Shown: positions 21,145-31,412 of the stretch, one piece after another
Layout of the letters: each line of letters starts with the position of its first letter
How positions within the stretch are numbered: the first letter of the stretch is position 1
Origin: Cladosporium sp. IMV 00045
Taxonomy: Eukaryota; Ascomycota; Dothideomycetes; Cladosporiales; Cladosporiaceae
Assembly: GCA_001931905.2 (NCBI GenBank)
Contig: MSJI02000804.1
Span: forward strand, 62,001-126,000
Direction of reading: 5' to 3'
DNA: 64,000 nt
The notes under the pieces: generated by a model
What the model was told of the DNA's origin: nothing
The model's database searches: none
The model's input: the letters and a program-made list of their open reading frames with translations, nothing else
Made by a program: the position numbers and the translations under genes

Positions 21145-22271
21145 GAGTGCAAAGTTCCAGAGTGGATGGAAGGTTTCTAGCCATAGCCTCGCCAGACCAT
21201 GGGCATCGAAACACTTTTGACTATGGCTACAAACACCCTTGAGGCAGCCATGAGCTTACGTGCATCTGCATTCGACGTGCCACTGGACGCCACCAACAAG
21301 TCGGCTGGATCTTCGCTTCACGAGGCTGAGCTTTTGCGTACGTTGCTGTTCTGAAAGGCAATAATGAATTTGCGATGCGCCGTTAGAAGTTAGTTTTGAC
21401 TGTCCCTGCGAGCGAGAAGATACATGTACTGATGACGGTCATTTATACGGTTGCTAATCAGTGTTGTTAACGCATCATCCATACTGTGCGCAGCAGATGG
21501 TGTTCACAAGTATTTACCAGCATAGCCTTGTTTTACAGCCTTGTTCGAACCAGCGACTGTGCCTTCGTCATGCATACACGTGCATGTACATGCTGACCCC
21601 CTGATATGTTCATTCGATGCTATGGGTCCGCGCCTTGGCCGTCAAGGCAATCGCATACGGCAATTGACGAAGTTTCTTGCCAGCTTCCGTTGGAAAGATC
21701 TAAATCGATAGAACCTGCATGTGGTATGGGAAAGCATTCTGAAGGTCGAAGAGTCGAAGTATTGTACACAGTATTCATGGTGTACCTGGGTAGACGTTAC
21801 CGGCCGATCCTGGTGCAGATCTGCGTGTTCAGCATCGGCCTTCGGGGAGGACGTGCGGCGTTTCTCCATGATCAAGACTCCATCATGATTGCCATCTTCT
21901 CCATTCAATCATGACGACAAGTCGTTATGCATATTACGAAGGGTTGGCTAAAATGGCTGTCATGGCAAGCACGTGCCGTCCCAGACTGGTCGAGCCTGGT
22001 CCACGGAGGTAGGCGCTTGTGATTACATGCGATGACAACATGTTGAATTGACTTTCTACGCAAGTCACCAACAACGTCACTCAGCGTAACCGCGGCTGGA
22101 TTTGGACCAGAGCAACAGGAGCTCTCAGGAACCTACAAGACCTGCCGTTTGCCTTCCAAAAATTGTTTCTATTCGTAAATATTACTTCCAATTCCTTCTT
22201 CCTCACACACCAAATCTCCTCATAACACTTCCTACACCCTCCCCTCATCTTCACTTCAGATCACAGCAACA
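21145..22271. other. Intergenic region with probable first exon of the membrane protein and promoter of the next gene
   Basis: Near 21145-21330 the minus strand may hold the missing first exon of the preceding gene. The last 120 bases before 22272 are strongly C/T-rich (CACACCAAATCTCCTCATAAC, then CCTACACCCTCCCCTCATC), a typical core promoter/leader of a well-expressed fungal gene. A palindrome-like ACACGTGCATGTACATG run lies near 21578. Confidence 0.5.
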
Positions 22272-23483
22272 ATGTTTCCCGCAGCACCTAGAATGGCCTT
22301 CAGGTCGACGAGAGCTCTCAGACTCCGCCAGCCCGTGCGCCTGAACCAGCGTCAAAACATTCGCTTCCAGTCTACAGAGGGCGCAAAGCAGGGCGGCAGC
22401 AATGGTGCCATGGCCGGCGGTATCGTCGGTGGCGGTGTTGCTCTCCTCACCGGCTTCCTTTTCTACCACTTCTCTGGCGCAAGAAGCATTGTCAACAGCG
22501 TCCACTCCGCCAAGGCGACCGCCGACTCTGCCTTCCAGAAGACTACCCAATATACCCCAGAGCCTGGCCAGGCTACTCAATGGCTGAGGGAGACCGTCGA
22601 GAGCTACACCAAGTTCATCCCCGGCGCCTCCACCTACGTCGACACGGCCTTTGACGACCTCGAGAAGATCCGCAGCAAGCATGGCGAGGAGGTCGACAAG
22701 ATCGTCCGTGAAGCCTATGACCAGATGAAGGGCGTCACCAAGTCCGGCTTCACCGCCGACTCCGCCTCCCAGGCCTGGGAGATCCTGCAGGACACGTTCG
22801 TGCGCATCGGCAAGCTCGCCGGCGACGCGTCCGAGGACATTCTCAACAACCACCCCAACCTGAAGGAGAAGTTCGGCGGCACATTCCAGCAGCTGAAGCA
22901 GATAGGCGACCAGTACGGACCGGAGGCCAAGAAGCAAGTCGACGAGACGTGGAACGAGGTGCAAAACATCCTCCAGTCCGGCTTCAGTGTGACGTCCGTC
23001 ACGAAGATCCAGAAGCTCGTGCAGGACAAGAGCGAGGAGCTGAAGAAGTACGGCGACCAGGCGTGGCAGAAGGGTCTTGAGCAGGCCAAGCCTCTGCTTG
23101 ACAAGAGCCCACAGATCAAGGAGCTCGTCGAGAACAACAAAGAGAAGCTCCTCAAGGGCGACCTCTCCCAGCTGTGGGAGAAACTTCAAGACGCCACCAA
23201 GTCCGGCAACACCGATGACCTGCAGTCTTTCGTCAAGGAGCAGGTCAACAAGGTCTCGAAGAGCAGTGGCGGCAGCGGTATCGAGCAGCTCCTCAACATG
23301 ATCCCCGGCGGTGGTGACATTGGCGGCAAGCTGCAGCAACTGCAGGAGATTGGCCAGAAGCACGGCGATGAGGCTGAGAAGCTCGTCAAGAGCGCCGTCG
23401 AGGAGATCAAGAAGGTCTTGCAGTCTAAGGTCGAGGAGGCCGAGAAGCTCAAGAACAAGGCCGAGAAGGATGTCAAGAACTGA
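22272..23483 (+). CDS. Mitochondrial membrane-anchored amphipathic-helix repeat protein
   Basis: Single exon, 403 residues, with C-ending codons throughout, suggesting high expression. The N-terminus (MFPAAPRMAFRSTRALRLRQ) is an Arg-rich mitochondrial presequence, with a likely cleavage near RFQS. One membrane helix follows (GIVGGGVALLTGFLFYHFSG, about residues 50-70). The rest is almost entirely charged amphipathic helix. I see a repeated unit of about 33 residues in three places: EKIRSKHGEEVDKIVREAYD, LKQIGDQYGPEAKKQVDETW and LQEIGQKHGDEAEKLVKSAV, each followed by a VxxxLQSG-like end. The pattern recalls apolipoprotein or late-embryogenesis-abundant helices. Topology implies a single-pass inner-membrane protein with the helical part in the intermembrane space. 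It is not a close match to Mic60 or Mic19/26/27 as I know them, so I assign no gene name; a role in membrane shaping or lipid contact is only an idea. Confidence 0.8.
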   Translation: MFPAAPRMAFRSTRALRLRQPVRLNQRQNIRFQSTEGAKQGGSNGAMAGGIVGGGVALLTGFLFYHFSGARSIVNSVHSAKATADSAFQKTTQYTPEPGQATQWLRETVESYTKFIPGASTYVDTAFDDLEKIRSKHGEEVDKIVREAYDQMKGVTKSGFTADSASQAWEILQDTFVRIGKLAGDASEDILNNHPNLKEKFGGTFQQLKQIGDQYGPEAKKQVDETWNEVQNILQSGFSVTSVTKIQKLVQDKSEELKKYGDQAWQKGLEQAKPLLDKSPQIKELVENNKEKLLKGDLSQLWEKLQDATKSGNTDDLQSFVKEQVNKVSKSSGGSGIEQLLNMIPGGGDIGGKLQQLQEIGQKHGDEAEKLVKSAVEEIKKVLQSKVEEAEKLKNKAEKDVKN

Positions 23484-23901
23484 AACTATGTAATTCTAAT
23501 TTCCTCTTGTACGAAGTTTAGCGTGTATGAATGAAAGAGAATACTTATTCCAAACCCTACAAACCTCCCCAATCTACTTTTGTAATGGAGCCTGGTAGTT
23601 AAAAAGGTCCGAGTCGCAATCGCATGGCTTCCTAGCGTGCATTACCGGTTTTGTTTTCTGTATTGTCCTACTATCAATCTTGACATCCAAGGTTTGTACA
23701 AATCCTCCATCACACATCATAAAAACAAACGCCTGTCTAACCAAACAAAAGCAGCACTCGCAAGTCCGCATGCAAATCTCGCCATCACGACCAGCCCACT
23801 AACAACAACGGTCGAACTCCATCCTTCCATACCAACATCAAACCGAAACTCCCATCCAACCACCCAAACCACCCCCGAAATCCTCACCACTATCCATCCA
23901 C
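23484..23901. other. Convergent 3' spacer
   Basis: Lies between two genes that end toward each other. A/C-rich, no gene seen. Confidence 0.6.
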
Positions 23902-25260
23902 CTACGGCCCACCAACAACAACAGTCAACTCCTTTGCCCACCCCGCCACAACACCACTCTGATCCACGCCCCCATCGGGATTAACATCATCATACGAAAA
24001 GGCATAACCCCTCCCATCGACCTCCTCCCTATGCACGAACGCACTATACCAATTCACCGGTCCCGCCTGATAATACCTATCAGCGTGCACGCCGGGCTGC
24101 GTCGCGCCCCCTCCTCCCTCGAGCATGAGGGTGCCACGATTGAACGCCGCGCAGAGGCGCGGCACAATGGCGCGGTGGATTGCGTTGTCGGAGCCGGAAA
24201 TGGCGAAGGGCCCGCTGTTGCAGCCGAAAATGTCCGCCGCGGAGGGGCGCGCGTACGGTCTGCTGTCGCCGGCGCACGTGAGGAGGTTGTCCGGCGTGAC
24301 GCGGCAGGCGACAGGGCCGGCGGGCGATTGCGTGTTGATCGTGAGGGTGTGCGTCGTGTAGTGTTTCCACACGCGGTCGATGTACTTTGTGAAATAGGAC
24401 TGGAAAGCTCGCGGGTTCGTGGAGATGAAATCTATGGGCGCGATGATGCGCAGCGGACGGCCGGGGGCGGTGGCAAGGCACAGGTCGCCCCAGGGCATGC
24501 CGTCGCGGGCGGTTTGGTCGACGAGCGCTCTGCAGATGGCGGGGACGGCGTTGGGGCGCAGGCCTTTGGTGCTCTGGATGGTGTCGGTTCCTCTTGTTCG
24601 CAGGGACATGCCGAGGACGAGGCCGACGAAGTCGACGTAGGAGATGTTGGCGTACAAGCCGCCGGCGGCGGTGTTGGTCAATTCGACGAAGCCCCAGTTG
24701 ACTGTTGAGCTGGGGTCTTCGGGGTTGATGGCTGAGGGCTCGACGAGAGAGGGCCCGTTTGTTTCGATGGACCAGATGGTCCAGAAACGTAGGGTGCCTT
24801 CGGCGAACCAGATGCGCGCTGATGAGATGTAGTCGGGGATAGCAACGTGAGTTGTGCTTCCTTTAGGTCCAAGAGGAATTGCAACGTTGGCAGTGACTCG
24901 CTGTGGAATCACCTGACCGGGGTTGGAAGAAGGGTAGTAGAAAGTGCTGTCTGGACGAAGCATGACGAGTCGACCCTTCGAGTCAAGTCCTGTGACATAG
25001 GCGTTGATCCGTTTTCCAGAAAAGTTGTTGACCAAGGCCAGGGGAAGTTTTGCACTGTCTGGAGCTGCAGAGGTTGCGAAAGAATGAACCGAAACGGCAA
25101 TATCGTTTGGCGCCGGGGCCGTTGCGTTGATCGTGTTGTCCTTTGTGATGATGATCTTTTCCACGGTGCCAGGAGAAACAGTGATAATTGGCACAGCGAG
25201 TGCCAGACTGCAGAGCAGTCCGAGACAAGCTGCGATGAGAAGATGAGAGAGAGATCGCAT
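23902..25260 (-). CDS. Secreted GH64 beta-1,3-glucanase (thaumatin-like)
   Basis: Endo-acting glucan hydrolase of family GH64, which releases laminaripentaose from beta-1,3-glucan in cell walls. Start ATG at 25260 opens a classic signal peptide (MRSLSHLLIAACLGLLCSLALA, cut near AVP), giving 452 residues in one exon. The fold is seen in LALVNNFSGKRINAYVTGLD at the N-terminal strand, in ARIWFAEGTLRF, and in the central GFVELTNTAAGGLYANISYV and DFVGLVLGMSL motifs typical of GH64. The expected catalytic Glu and Asp lie in these segments (FVE and YVD), an assignment from family knowledge rather than measured here. The C-terminal half has paired Cys and ends in DGGVDQSGVVAGWAKELTVVV. Upstream frames that extend past 25260 are not needed. 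A role in own-wall remodelling or attack on other fungi is inferred. Confidence 0.88.
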   Translation of the reverse strand: MRSLSHLLIAACLGLLCSLALAVPIITVSPGTVEKIIITKDNTINATAPAPNDIAVSVHSFATSAAPDSAKLPLALVNNFSGKRINAYVTGLDSKGRLVMLRPDSTFYYPSSNPGQVIPQRVTANVAIPLGPKGSTTHVAIPDYISSARIWFAEGTLRFWTIWSIETNGPSLVEPSAINPEDPSSTVNWGFVELTNTAAGGLYANISYVDFVGLVLGMSLRTRGTDTIQSTKGLRPNAVPAICRALVDQTARDGMPWGDLCLATAPGRPLRIIAPIDFISTNPRAFQSYFTKYIDRVWKHYTTHTLTINTQSPAGPVACRVTPDNLLTCAGDSRPYARPSAADIFGCNSGPFAISGSDNAIHRAIVPRLCAAFNRGTLMLEGGGGATQPGVHADRYYQAGPVNWYSAFVHREEVDGRGYAFSYDDVNPDGGVDQSGVVAGWAKELTVVVGGP

Positions 25261-26393
25261 GTCTGTAATGTAATGTAATGTAAGGACTGTATATGTAAAG
25301 ATGTTTGGGTGAGAAATGTCGAAGAATGTACTGCGTGGGAACAAGTATTAATGACAAAGTATAACAAGTGAATGGATAAATTGACTGAAAATTGGACATG
25401 GTCATTATCGAGCGGATGCCAGAGGCTGATATTTGTATCAGGAGGCCAATATCAGGAGGCCATGGTAAGAAACGCCGACTCGATCGGCTCTCGAGGCATT
25501 GAGGCGGCATCCGTCGCTTACAGATGATATTTCGATGAATTTCTGCGGCCGGCACAACGCTTGACCACGGCATCTGGTCAAAGTGATAGTTGCAGGGGCT
25601 TCGAAGCACGTCTGGACTGCATGGTGCCACTGTAAAGCGGTGCGATTGGAGAACGATGTCATTGAGAAGCGACTGCCCCGGTCCACGAGCCGTACTTCCA
25701 GGCCGGCTCGCATAGGAGAGGCTGCCGAAAACAATGTAATGCTATGTGAGCGTGATGTTCTTTGGCGAGTAAGTGAAATGTGACCCAAAGCGGTGCAAGC
25801 CTAGTCACCTGGATTCGCGTTGATGGGAGGCTATGTTGTTCTATGATTCGATGGTAGTACATATGACCTGGTCGCGAAGCCGAAAGCATGCGTGCCGCAC
25901 GCAGCGTGTCCAGTATTATATGGCACTGTAGCCTTTGCGCCTGTGGCGGCGCGAAATATTATTGAAGTGTGTATGCCGGTTGTCATTGGCTGAGGCTGGA
26001 AAATGAAGGCTGGCTTCCTCTGCCGCAGTTCAAAGTCCAGAACTCTTCGCGGCGACATGTTGGGGACGCGATAATACAGTCAGTTTTGCTTTGCGCGTGC
26101 ATCGTAATGAGGTCAATACTTTGGGCGACATTGTCATGATAGTTGATTTGAGACCTCCAAAGATCCATTCCGCTCGTGAGAGTAGATTTTCCGCGTAGCA
26201 ACGTCTTGTATGCCGGATTCGTTGCTTTACGACCCTGGGCTATGCATTCAAGCGAGACCAGTTCCTTAGCTCATTGATGCCAATGATGGTTGTACAATCG
26301 GATCGCCGAGATGCTCGGGCTCGCCGTGAAGACACACGGCGCGACGGCTGGTTCATAGGCCAGTCTTCACTTGTGCGCAAAACAGTTCCCCAA
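25261..26393. other. Intergenic region, no gene seen
   Basis: It starts with the short leader of the GH64 gene, with a TAATG-unit repeat (about 25267-25282) just upstream of the ATG. The remainder has only short unsupported frames. Confidence 0.5.
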
Positions 26394-27278
26394 TTACGAG
26401 GTTTGTTCCCGCGCAGCCTTCTCAGCTCTCTTTTGGTCTCTCAACTTTTTCCTGATCTCTCGAAGATTGGGCGGCATCTCGATTCCAAGTCTCGCCCTCA
26501 GCTCGTCTGCGTCTGTCTCCAGCTCTTCTTCCCAATACACGTTCAGCATCTCCTCCGCTTTAAGGCCATTGGCCATCGCCCAAGGTCCATAGACTTCAAA
26601 GAACCGCTTGCGCTCAACAGGCTTCAATCTTACGATCGCGGCCAAGCTAAGTCCTGTCATGGGCAGCACAGTGTTCGCGAACTCAAAGGCCTTGACAGCC
26701 AATTCACCCTCAATGATGATAGGCAAACCAGTAATGGCGTGAATAAAGTCGTGAATTTCGCGGTATCGCTGCATAACGTATGCCTCCTCCGGGTCGTCAA
26801 TGTATCTTACAGGGTCACGCGTGTCCGGCGTCACACCCTCACTGTCAAGCCATGCTGCATATGCTCTACCCACAGAGTTCTCCGGCAGTTGTCTCAGCTT
26901 CTCCAAGGACAAAGTCTTCGAGGTGATCTTTGGTCTGTCGCGCAGGATCCTTCGTCCAGTCGGGTGTGAAATCATGGCATGACGGAGCCGAGTTACGAAG
27001 TAAGGCTTTGCGGTCGCCTCGCCTAGTGAGGCAATGAGATCATGGCGGTAAGGGTTGAACAGAGAACCAAAAGCTGATCCAACTGCTAAGGCGCCGCGTT
27101 CGATGTATGTTAGAGGCACATGACCGGGATAGTTGGGTGGTGGACGGTTGAGGACGGAAAAGGTACGTTGGCGAAGAGGTGCTGGGAGACGAAGTATTCT
27201 GTTCAGGGCGATGCCTGACTGTTTAGTCGACAATGCAGATGACATCTTATGAACAGGTATAGAAAGTGTATATCTCAT
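26394..27278 (-). CDS. COQ4: Ubiquinone biosynthesis protein Coq4
   Basis: Peripheral protein on the matrix side of the mitochondrial inner membrane that organises the coenzyme Q synthesis complex and takes part in C1 decarboxylation and hydroxylation of the ring. Single exon of 294 residues; ATG at 27278, with a second at MSSALSTK eleven codons later. The leader is Arg/Ser-rich ([17 protein letters not shown]), as for a mitochondrial presequence. The mature part opens with [20 protein letters not shown], and the metal-binding HDxxH plus downstream Glu motif is present as [20 protein letters not shown]. The Leu-Tyr usually seen in HDLYH is Phe-Ile here. The C-terminus ends in the usual basic helix ([19 protein letters not shown]). 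Nothing suggests a defect. Confidence 0.95.
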   Translation of the reverse strand: MRYTLSIPVHKMSSALSTKQSGIALNRILRLPAPLRQRTFSVLNRPPPNYPGHVPLTYIERGALAVGSAFGSLFNPYRHDLIASLGEATAKPYFVTRLRHAMISHPTGRRILRDRPKITSKTLSLEKLRQLPENSVGRAYAAWLDSEGVTPDTRDPVRYIDDPEEAYVMQRYREIHDFIHAITGLPIIIEGELAVKAFEFANTVLPMTGLSLAAIVRLKPVERKRFFEVYGPWAMANGLKAEEMLNVYWEEELETDADELRARLGIEMPPNLREIRKKLRDQKRAEKAAREQTS

Positions 27279-27682
27279 AGCATCTCCTGTATGTTTGTTG
27301 TATGGTTAGAGCTCATGCTCCCACAGACCTTCTCGCCCTGCGGAGCTGAGCCCTGAACTTCCGAGCGCAAGAGAAGCATCACCTCCCAAGTCTTGACGCC
27401 AGTGATTTTGCCCTCCTACGCCAGCCAACACCCAGACATCTCACATCTACCGCCTTCTCGCCACATTGGCATTCACAACTTCCTTTTCCAGGACTGCTAT
27501 GCTAGGTTCATAGCACCACGGCCAATCTGTATTTCACAGCCCTCCACCACCTCCCGCGAAGAATACCGCGGCCCAACCGAGGATGCTTGGCCGATAGCCT
27601 TCAAGCGGGCCGGGTGGCCTTGCACCTCTTCCAACATCAGAGCATACGATCGGTCTCATGGTGGAGAGGCGAAGAGGCTGCC
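27279..27682. other. Divergent promoter region of COQ4 and the reductase-like gene
   Basis: Two genes face away from each other. The + frame of the right-hand gene is open back to about 27505 without an ATG, so an extra 5' exon cannot be excluded. Confidence 0.5.
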
Positions 27683-29140
27683 ATGGAGTCAAAGAGCACA
27701 TCTAGCGGAGACGCATTGGTGGCGCGAGACCAGGACGACATCGACAACAGCGGCGACCTGAACGACAAGCCTATGGACTACTCCTTGAGCGCAATGGATC
27801 GCCAATACGCGACACAAACATCAGTGCCTCGGCGCATCCATATTCTCGGAACTGGAAGCATTGGCAAGCTGGTAGCTCATTCACTGCGCGGCATTGCGAA
27901 TCCACCTCCTGTAACCCTCCTTCTACATAAAAGAGCTCTACTGGACGCCTGGGAGAAGAGCGCCAAAGAGATCACAATCAGCGATGACGGCACCGAGATC
28001 AAGAGGAAAGGATATGAAGTCGAGCTTCTGCCGCTTATCATGAGGCAACACGGCGTGGAACTGAAAGAGGGTGAAACCGGCTTGTACGACGCTGAAGGGA
28101 TTTGGAGGCCGCATGAGGCTGCCCAGGTAGCCAAAGAGCAAGAGCAAGAGGCGCCTCACGAACTTTCCGATGAGGCAACCGAAGAGATGGTCGAGAAGTT
28201 TGATGATGATGGGAACCCCGTTGAAGACGATATCATTCACAATCTTCTCGTTACTACCAAGGCGCCAATCACGATCGCGGCGCTGGCAGGAATCAAGCAC
28301 CGTCTGGCCCCTACCAGTACTATCTGCTTCTTGCAGAATGGAATGGGCGTCATCGATGAGGTGAACGCAAACTTGTTCCCTAACGAGCAAGACAGGCCAA
28401 ACTACATGCAAGGCATCATCACGCACGGTGTCAATGTTCCGCCTGCAATCGCCGAACGCAACCCGTTCTATGCTGTCCACGCAGGCCATGGCACCATCGC
28501 CCTTTCTCTGCAGCCTTCATCCGCCTCCAAATCGCCTGTGACCGATTTGGCACAACCTGCGGACCGTGACATCCATGACACCCAGTCCGAGCTGTGGGCA
28601 GACTCCTCTCGCTACCTTCTTCGCACACTTACACGTACACCTGTGCTCTGCGCAGTCGGTTTCACGCCCAACGAGCTACTTCAACTCCAGCTCGAGAAGC
28701 TCGCAGTCAATTCTGTGCTCAACCCTCTCACCGTCCTCCTCGACGCCCGCAACGGCAGCATTCTGTACAACTTTGCAATGACACGCACCCTGCGACTTAT
28801 GCTCGCCGAGACTTCGCTTGTCATCCGCTCACTGCCCGAGCTGCAGAACGTTCCCAACATCGAAACAAGATTCAGCTCTCAGCGTCTTGAAACGCTGGTG
28901 GTCAACGTCGCCAACACGACCCGCAACAATATCAGTTCGATGTTGGCCGATGTGCGCGCTGGAAGACAAACTGAGGTCGAGTACATCAATGGCTACATTG
29001 TGAGGCGGGGTGAGGAGATCGGAATCAAGTGTGTTGTCAACTATGCGATCATGCAGACGGTTATTGGAAAGGCCAACATGACGCAGAGAGAAGTGCGAGG
29101 CGAATATGCTACCGAGCCTAGGGATCCGAACGCGACTTGA
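27683..29140 (+). CDS. Ketopantoate reductase-like protein (ApbA/PanE family)
   Basis: NAD(P)-binding Rossmann protein of the 2-dehydropantoate 2-reductase family. Start chosen at the first in-frame ATG (27683, MESKSTSSGD), giving 485 residues. The frame is open further upstream and reads Arg-rich (QHQSIRSVSWWRGEE), so a mitochondrial leader from an upstream exon is possible. Dinucleotide site: RRIHILGTGSIGKLVAHSLR. A long charged insertion separates it from LLVTTKAPITIAALAGIKHR and FLQNGMGVIDEVN, the family's second and third blocks; the C-terminal helical domain has VGFTPNELLQLQLEKLAVNS with the catalytic Lys and Asn in EKLAVNSVLNP. Fungal members this long include relatives of yeast Cbs2, a mitochondrial translation factor with this fold, as well as true Pan5-type enzymes. 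I cannot tell pantothenate synthesis from a moonlighting mitochondrial role. Confidence 0.85.
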   Translation: MESKSTSSGDALVARDQDDIDNSGDLNDKPMDYSLSAMDRQYATQTSVPRRIHILGTGSIGKLVAHSLRGIANPPPVTLLLHKRALLDAWEKSAKEITISDDGTEIKRKGYEVELLPLIMRQHGVELKEGETGLYDAEGIWRPHEAAQVAKEQEQEAPHELSDEATEEMVEKFDDDGNPVEDDIIHNLLVTTKAPITIAALAGIKHRLAPTSTICFLQNGMGVIDEVNANLFPNEQDRPNYMQGIITHGVNVPPAIAERNPFYAVHAGHGTIALSLQPSSASKSPVTDLAQPADRDIHDTQSELWADSSRYLLRTLTRTPVLCAVGFTPNELLQLQLEKLAVNSVLNPLTVLLDARNGSILYNFAMTRTLRLMLAETSLVIRSLPELQNVPNIETRFSSQRLETLVVNVANTTRNNISSMLADVRAGRQTEVEYINGYIVRRGEEIGIKCVVNYAIMQTVIGKANMTQREVRGEYATEPRDPNAT

Positions 29141-29699
29141 TGGAAGCTTTGTAATTCTATGTTTTTGGATGTCTATTTTGTATATACTGTCTTTCCATCA
29201 GGTATATTATGTAAAGATTTGGTTCACATTGTTTTACCTCCCCACGTTTTCATTTGGGACATCGTGATCGATCTTGCTATTGCGGATTCGATGGCGCCAT
29301 AAAATTGACATGGGAGATCTCATCAACGCTGGGATATCCTACCAATCTTGAAACGAGTATCTTCCCATTACGCAAATATCCCGAGATCCAGACGACCTCG
29401 CCTGGAGGGTGTATGTCTTGTCGTGAACTATGAGTGATTGGGAAGGCTCGACCACTGATCTGCTCAAGACGTGCATGGGAAAATTCTCCGCATCGCCAAT
29501 CTCAAAATCGCGATTCGATGAGATCTTAGCGCGATCCGCGATCCAGGCACAACCGCAACGCCGTAACCACAACCACCCATGACGCAGTGCCTGGCTCGCG
29601 CATTGCGCCCAAGGGCAATCCAGTAAGTAAAGTCAATGGTAAGGCGCTCTTTTCTTGTTTCGAAGATTCATTCCTTCTCCTCTCCCTGCCCTACGCTCC
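29141..29699. other. Spacer before the photolyase gene
   Basis: 3' side of the reductase-like gene, then the photolyase promoter. No gene seen. Confidence 0.55.
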
Positions 29700-31412
29700 A
29701 TGCGTATCCATCTATTCGCCTTACCAACACTCTCTATACGTACACACTCTCAATCGACACTGTTTCGTGCGTTTTCTACATCAATACCCGCAGCCATGAC
29801 AGGAAAACATGAGCGCTCCCAGAGCACGGACGATATGCTCAAGCATCCATCCACCAAAAGAGCAAAGGAGATCGACGAGAACACTCCGATGGAGCAACTG
29901 GAAGAGCTCCTCGAGAATACAAGAAAAGACCTGAATAACACCCGCAATGTCCTTCACTGGTTCCGCTCCAAGGATATCAGAGAGCATGACAACCGCGGTC
30001 TGCACGCCGCCGCACAGAAGGCGAAAGAGGGCTCAGGCAGCCTGATCACCATGTACCTGTTCTCGCCTAAGGACATGGAATGGCACGGCACCAGCGCTCC
30101 TCGCACCGACTTCATTCTGGAGAGTTTGCAGAAACTCAAGGCCTCACTGCAGGAGAAGAACATCCCGCTCGCGATCGTGACTGCCAAGGAGCGCGCAGAG
30201 AAGACGGAGGATGTCATGCAGTTCGTCAAAGACCACGACGTCTCGCATATTTACGCAAACATCGAGTATGAGGTAGACGAACTGAGGAGGGACATCAAAG
30301 TGGCCAAGCACGTGAAAGACACGAAGGATCTGTCTTTCGATGCTCTGCACGATCAGACGGTGGTCAGGCCAGGTGATTTGACCACGGGAAGCGGAGGGCC
30401 CATGAAAGTCTTCACTCCATACCACAAGGCGTGGCTGTCTGAGACTAAGGACGACCCGAGCTTGCTCGACCTTGTCCCTCCGCCGCAAGGGAATGACAAG
30501 AAAGCTGCCAAAGAGTTCAAAGATCTCTTCGATTCGAAAGTCCCCGATTTGCCTGAAAGCAAACAATATTCGAGCAAAGAAGACCAAGATCGCCTCCGCA
30601 AGCTCTGGCCCGCTGGGCACGACGCAGGAATCAAACGCCTGAACGATTTCCTCGACAATAAAGTCGCGACTTACGCCGAGAACCGCTCCCAACCAGCCCT
30701 CGACCCCTCCAGCAGACTATCGCCCTACTTCTCCTCCGGCATAATCAGCGTGCGCGAAGCCCTCTCCATCGCCAAAAAATGGAACGACAACCAACACTTC
30801 GATGAAGGCGACGCCGGCCTCGCCGCCTGGGTGCGCGAAGTCGTCTTCCGTGAATTCTACCGCCAAATCACCGTCATCACCCCGCACACGGCCATGAACC
30901 TGCCGCAGAACCTCAAATTCGACAACGTGCAGTGGGAAGACGACGAGGAGGGGTGGAAGAAGTGGTACGAAGGCAAGACGGGCGAGCCTTTCATCGACGC
31001 CGGCATGCGCCAGCTCAACGCTGAGGGCTACATGCACAACCGTCTGCGCATGAATACTTCGTCGTACTTGCGTGCCAACATGCTGATCGACTACCGTCGC
31101 GGCGAGCGCTACTTTGCCGAGAACTTGATCGATTGGGACTTGTCGAATAATACCCAAGGCTGGGAGCCGAGTTACACCATCTTCAACCCCGTGGTGCAGG
31201 CGGAGAAGTGCGATCCCGACGGCGAGTACATCCGAAAGTGGGTTCCTGAGTTGAAGGACGTGAAGGGCAAGGCGATCTTCGCGGCGGCTGACCGTCTCAG
31301 CGAGGCGGAGTTTAAGAAATTGGATTATCCTAGGCCGCATGTGGATTTCAGAGAGAGCCAGCAGAGGGCCAAGGAGAGGTATAAGCAGGATTTGGCGAAT
31401 GCGGATCCTTGA
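29700..31412 (+). CDS. PHR1: CPD photolyase (class I, fungal PHR1 type)
   Basis: Blue-light enzyme that splits cyclobutane pyrimidine dimers, using FADH- and an antenna cofactor. One exon, 570 residues from the ATG at 29700. The first 32 residues (MRIHLFALPTLSIRTHSQST, then LFRAFSTSIPAA) look like a mitochondrial presequence; a second ATG at 29796 (MTGKHERSQSTDDMLKH) starts a version with a nuclear-style basic cluster, TKRAK. The antenna domain begins VLHWFRSKDIREHDNRGL, the FAD domain holds SSRLSPYFSSGIISVREAL, WVREVVFREFYRQI, GMRQLNAEGYMHNRLRM and the fungal PHR1 signature NNTQGWEPSYTIFNP followed by DPDGEYIRKWVPEL. The order matches DNA photolyase rather than plant-like cryptochrome, as the lesion-binding motif EFYRQI is intact. 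Promoter light control is likely by analogy but not shown. Confidence 0.94.
   Translation: MRIHLFALPTLSIRTHSQSTLFRAFSTSIPAAMTGKHERSQSTDDMLKHPSTKRAKEIDENTPMEQLEELLENTRKDLNNTRNVLHWFRSKDIREHDNRGLHAAAQKAKEGSGSLITMYLFSPKDMEWHGTSAPRTDFILESLQKLKASLQEKNIPLAIVTAKERAEKTEDVMQFVKDHDVSHIYANIEYEVDELRRDIKVAKHVKDTKDLSFDALHDQTVVRPGDLTTGSGGPMKVFTPYHKAWLSETKDDPSLLDLVPPPQGNDKKAAKEFKDLFDSKVPDLPESKQYSSKEDQDRLRKLWPAGHDAGIKRLNDFLDNKVATYAENRSQPALDPSSRLSPYFSSGIISVREALSIAKKWNDNQHFDEGDAGLAAWVREVVFREFYRQITVITPHTAMNLPQNLKFDNVQWEDDEEGWKKWYEGKTGEPFIDAGMRQLNAEGYMHNRLRMNTSSYLRANMLIDYRRGERYFAENLIDWDLSNNTQGWEPSYTIFNPVVQAEKCDPDGEYIRKWVPELKDVKGKAIFAAADRLSEAEFKKLDYPRPHVDFRESQQRAKERYKQDLANADP

Noticed and set aside
22251..23363. 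370-codon open frame antisense to the mitochondrial repeat protein
   Set aside because: Leu/Val/Glu-rich mirror of a codon-biased gene on the other strand; no domain and no own start context.
24031..24708. 225-codon frame antisense to the GH64 gene
   Set aside because: Gly/Arg/Val-rich shadow of a G/C-rich gene; no similarity to any family.
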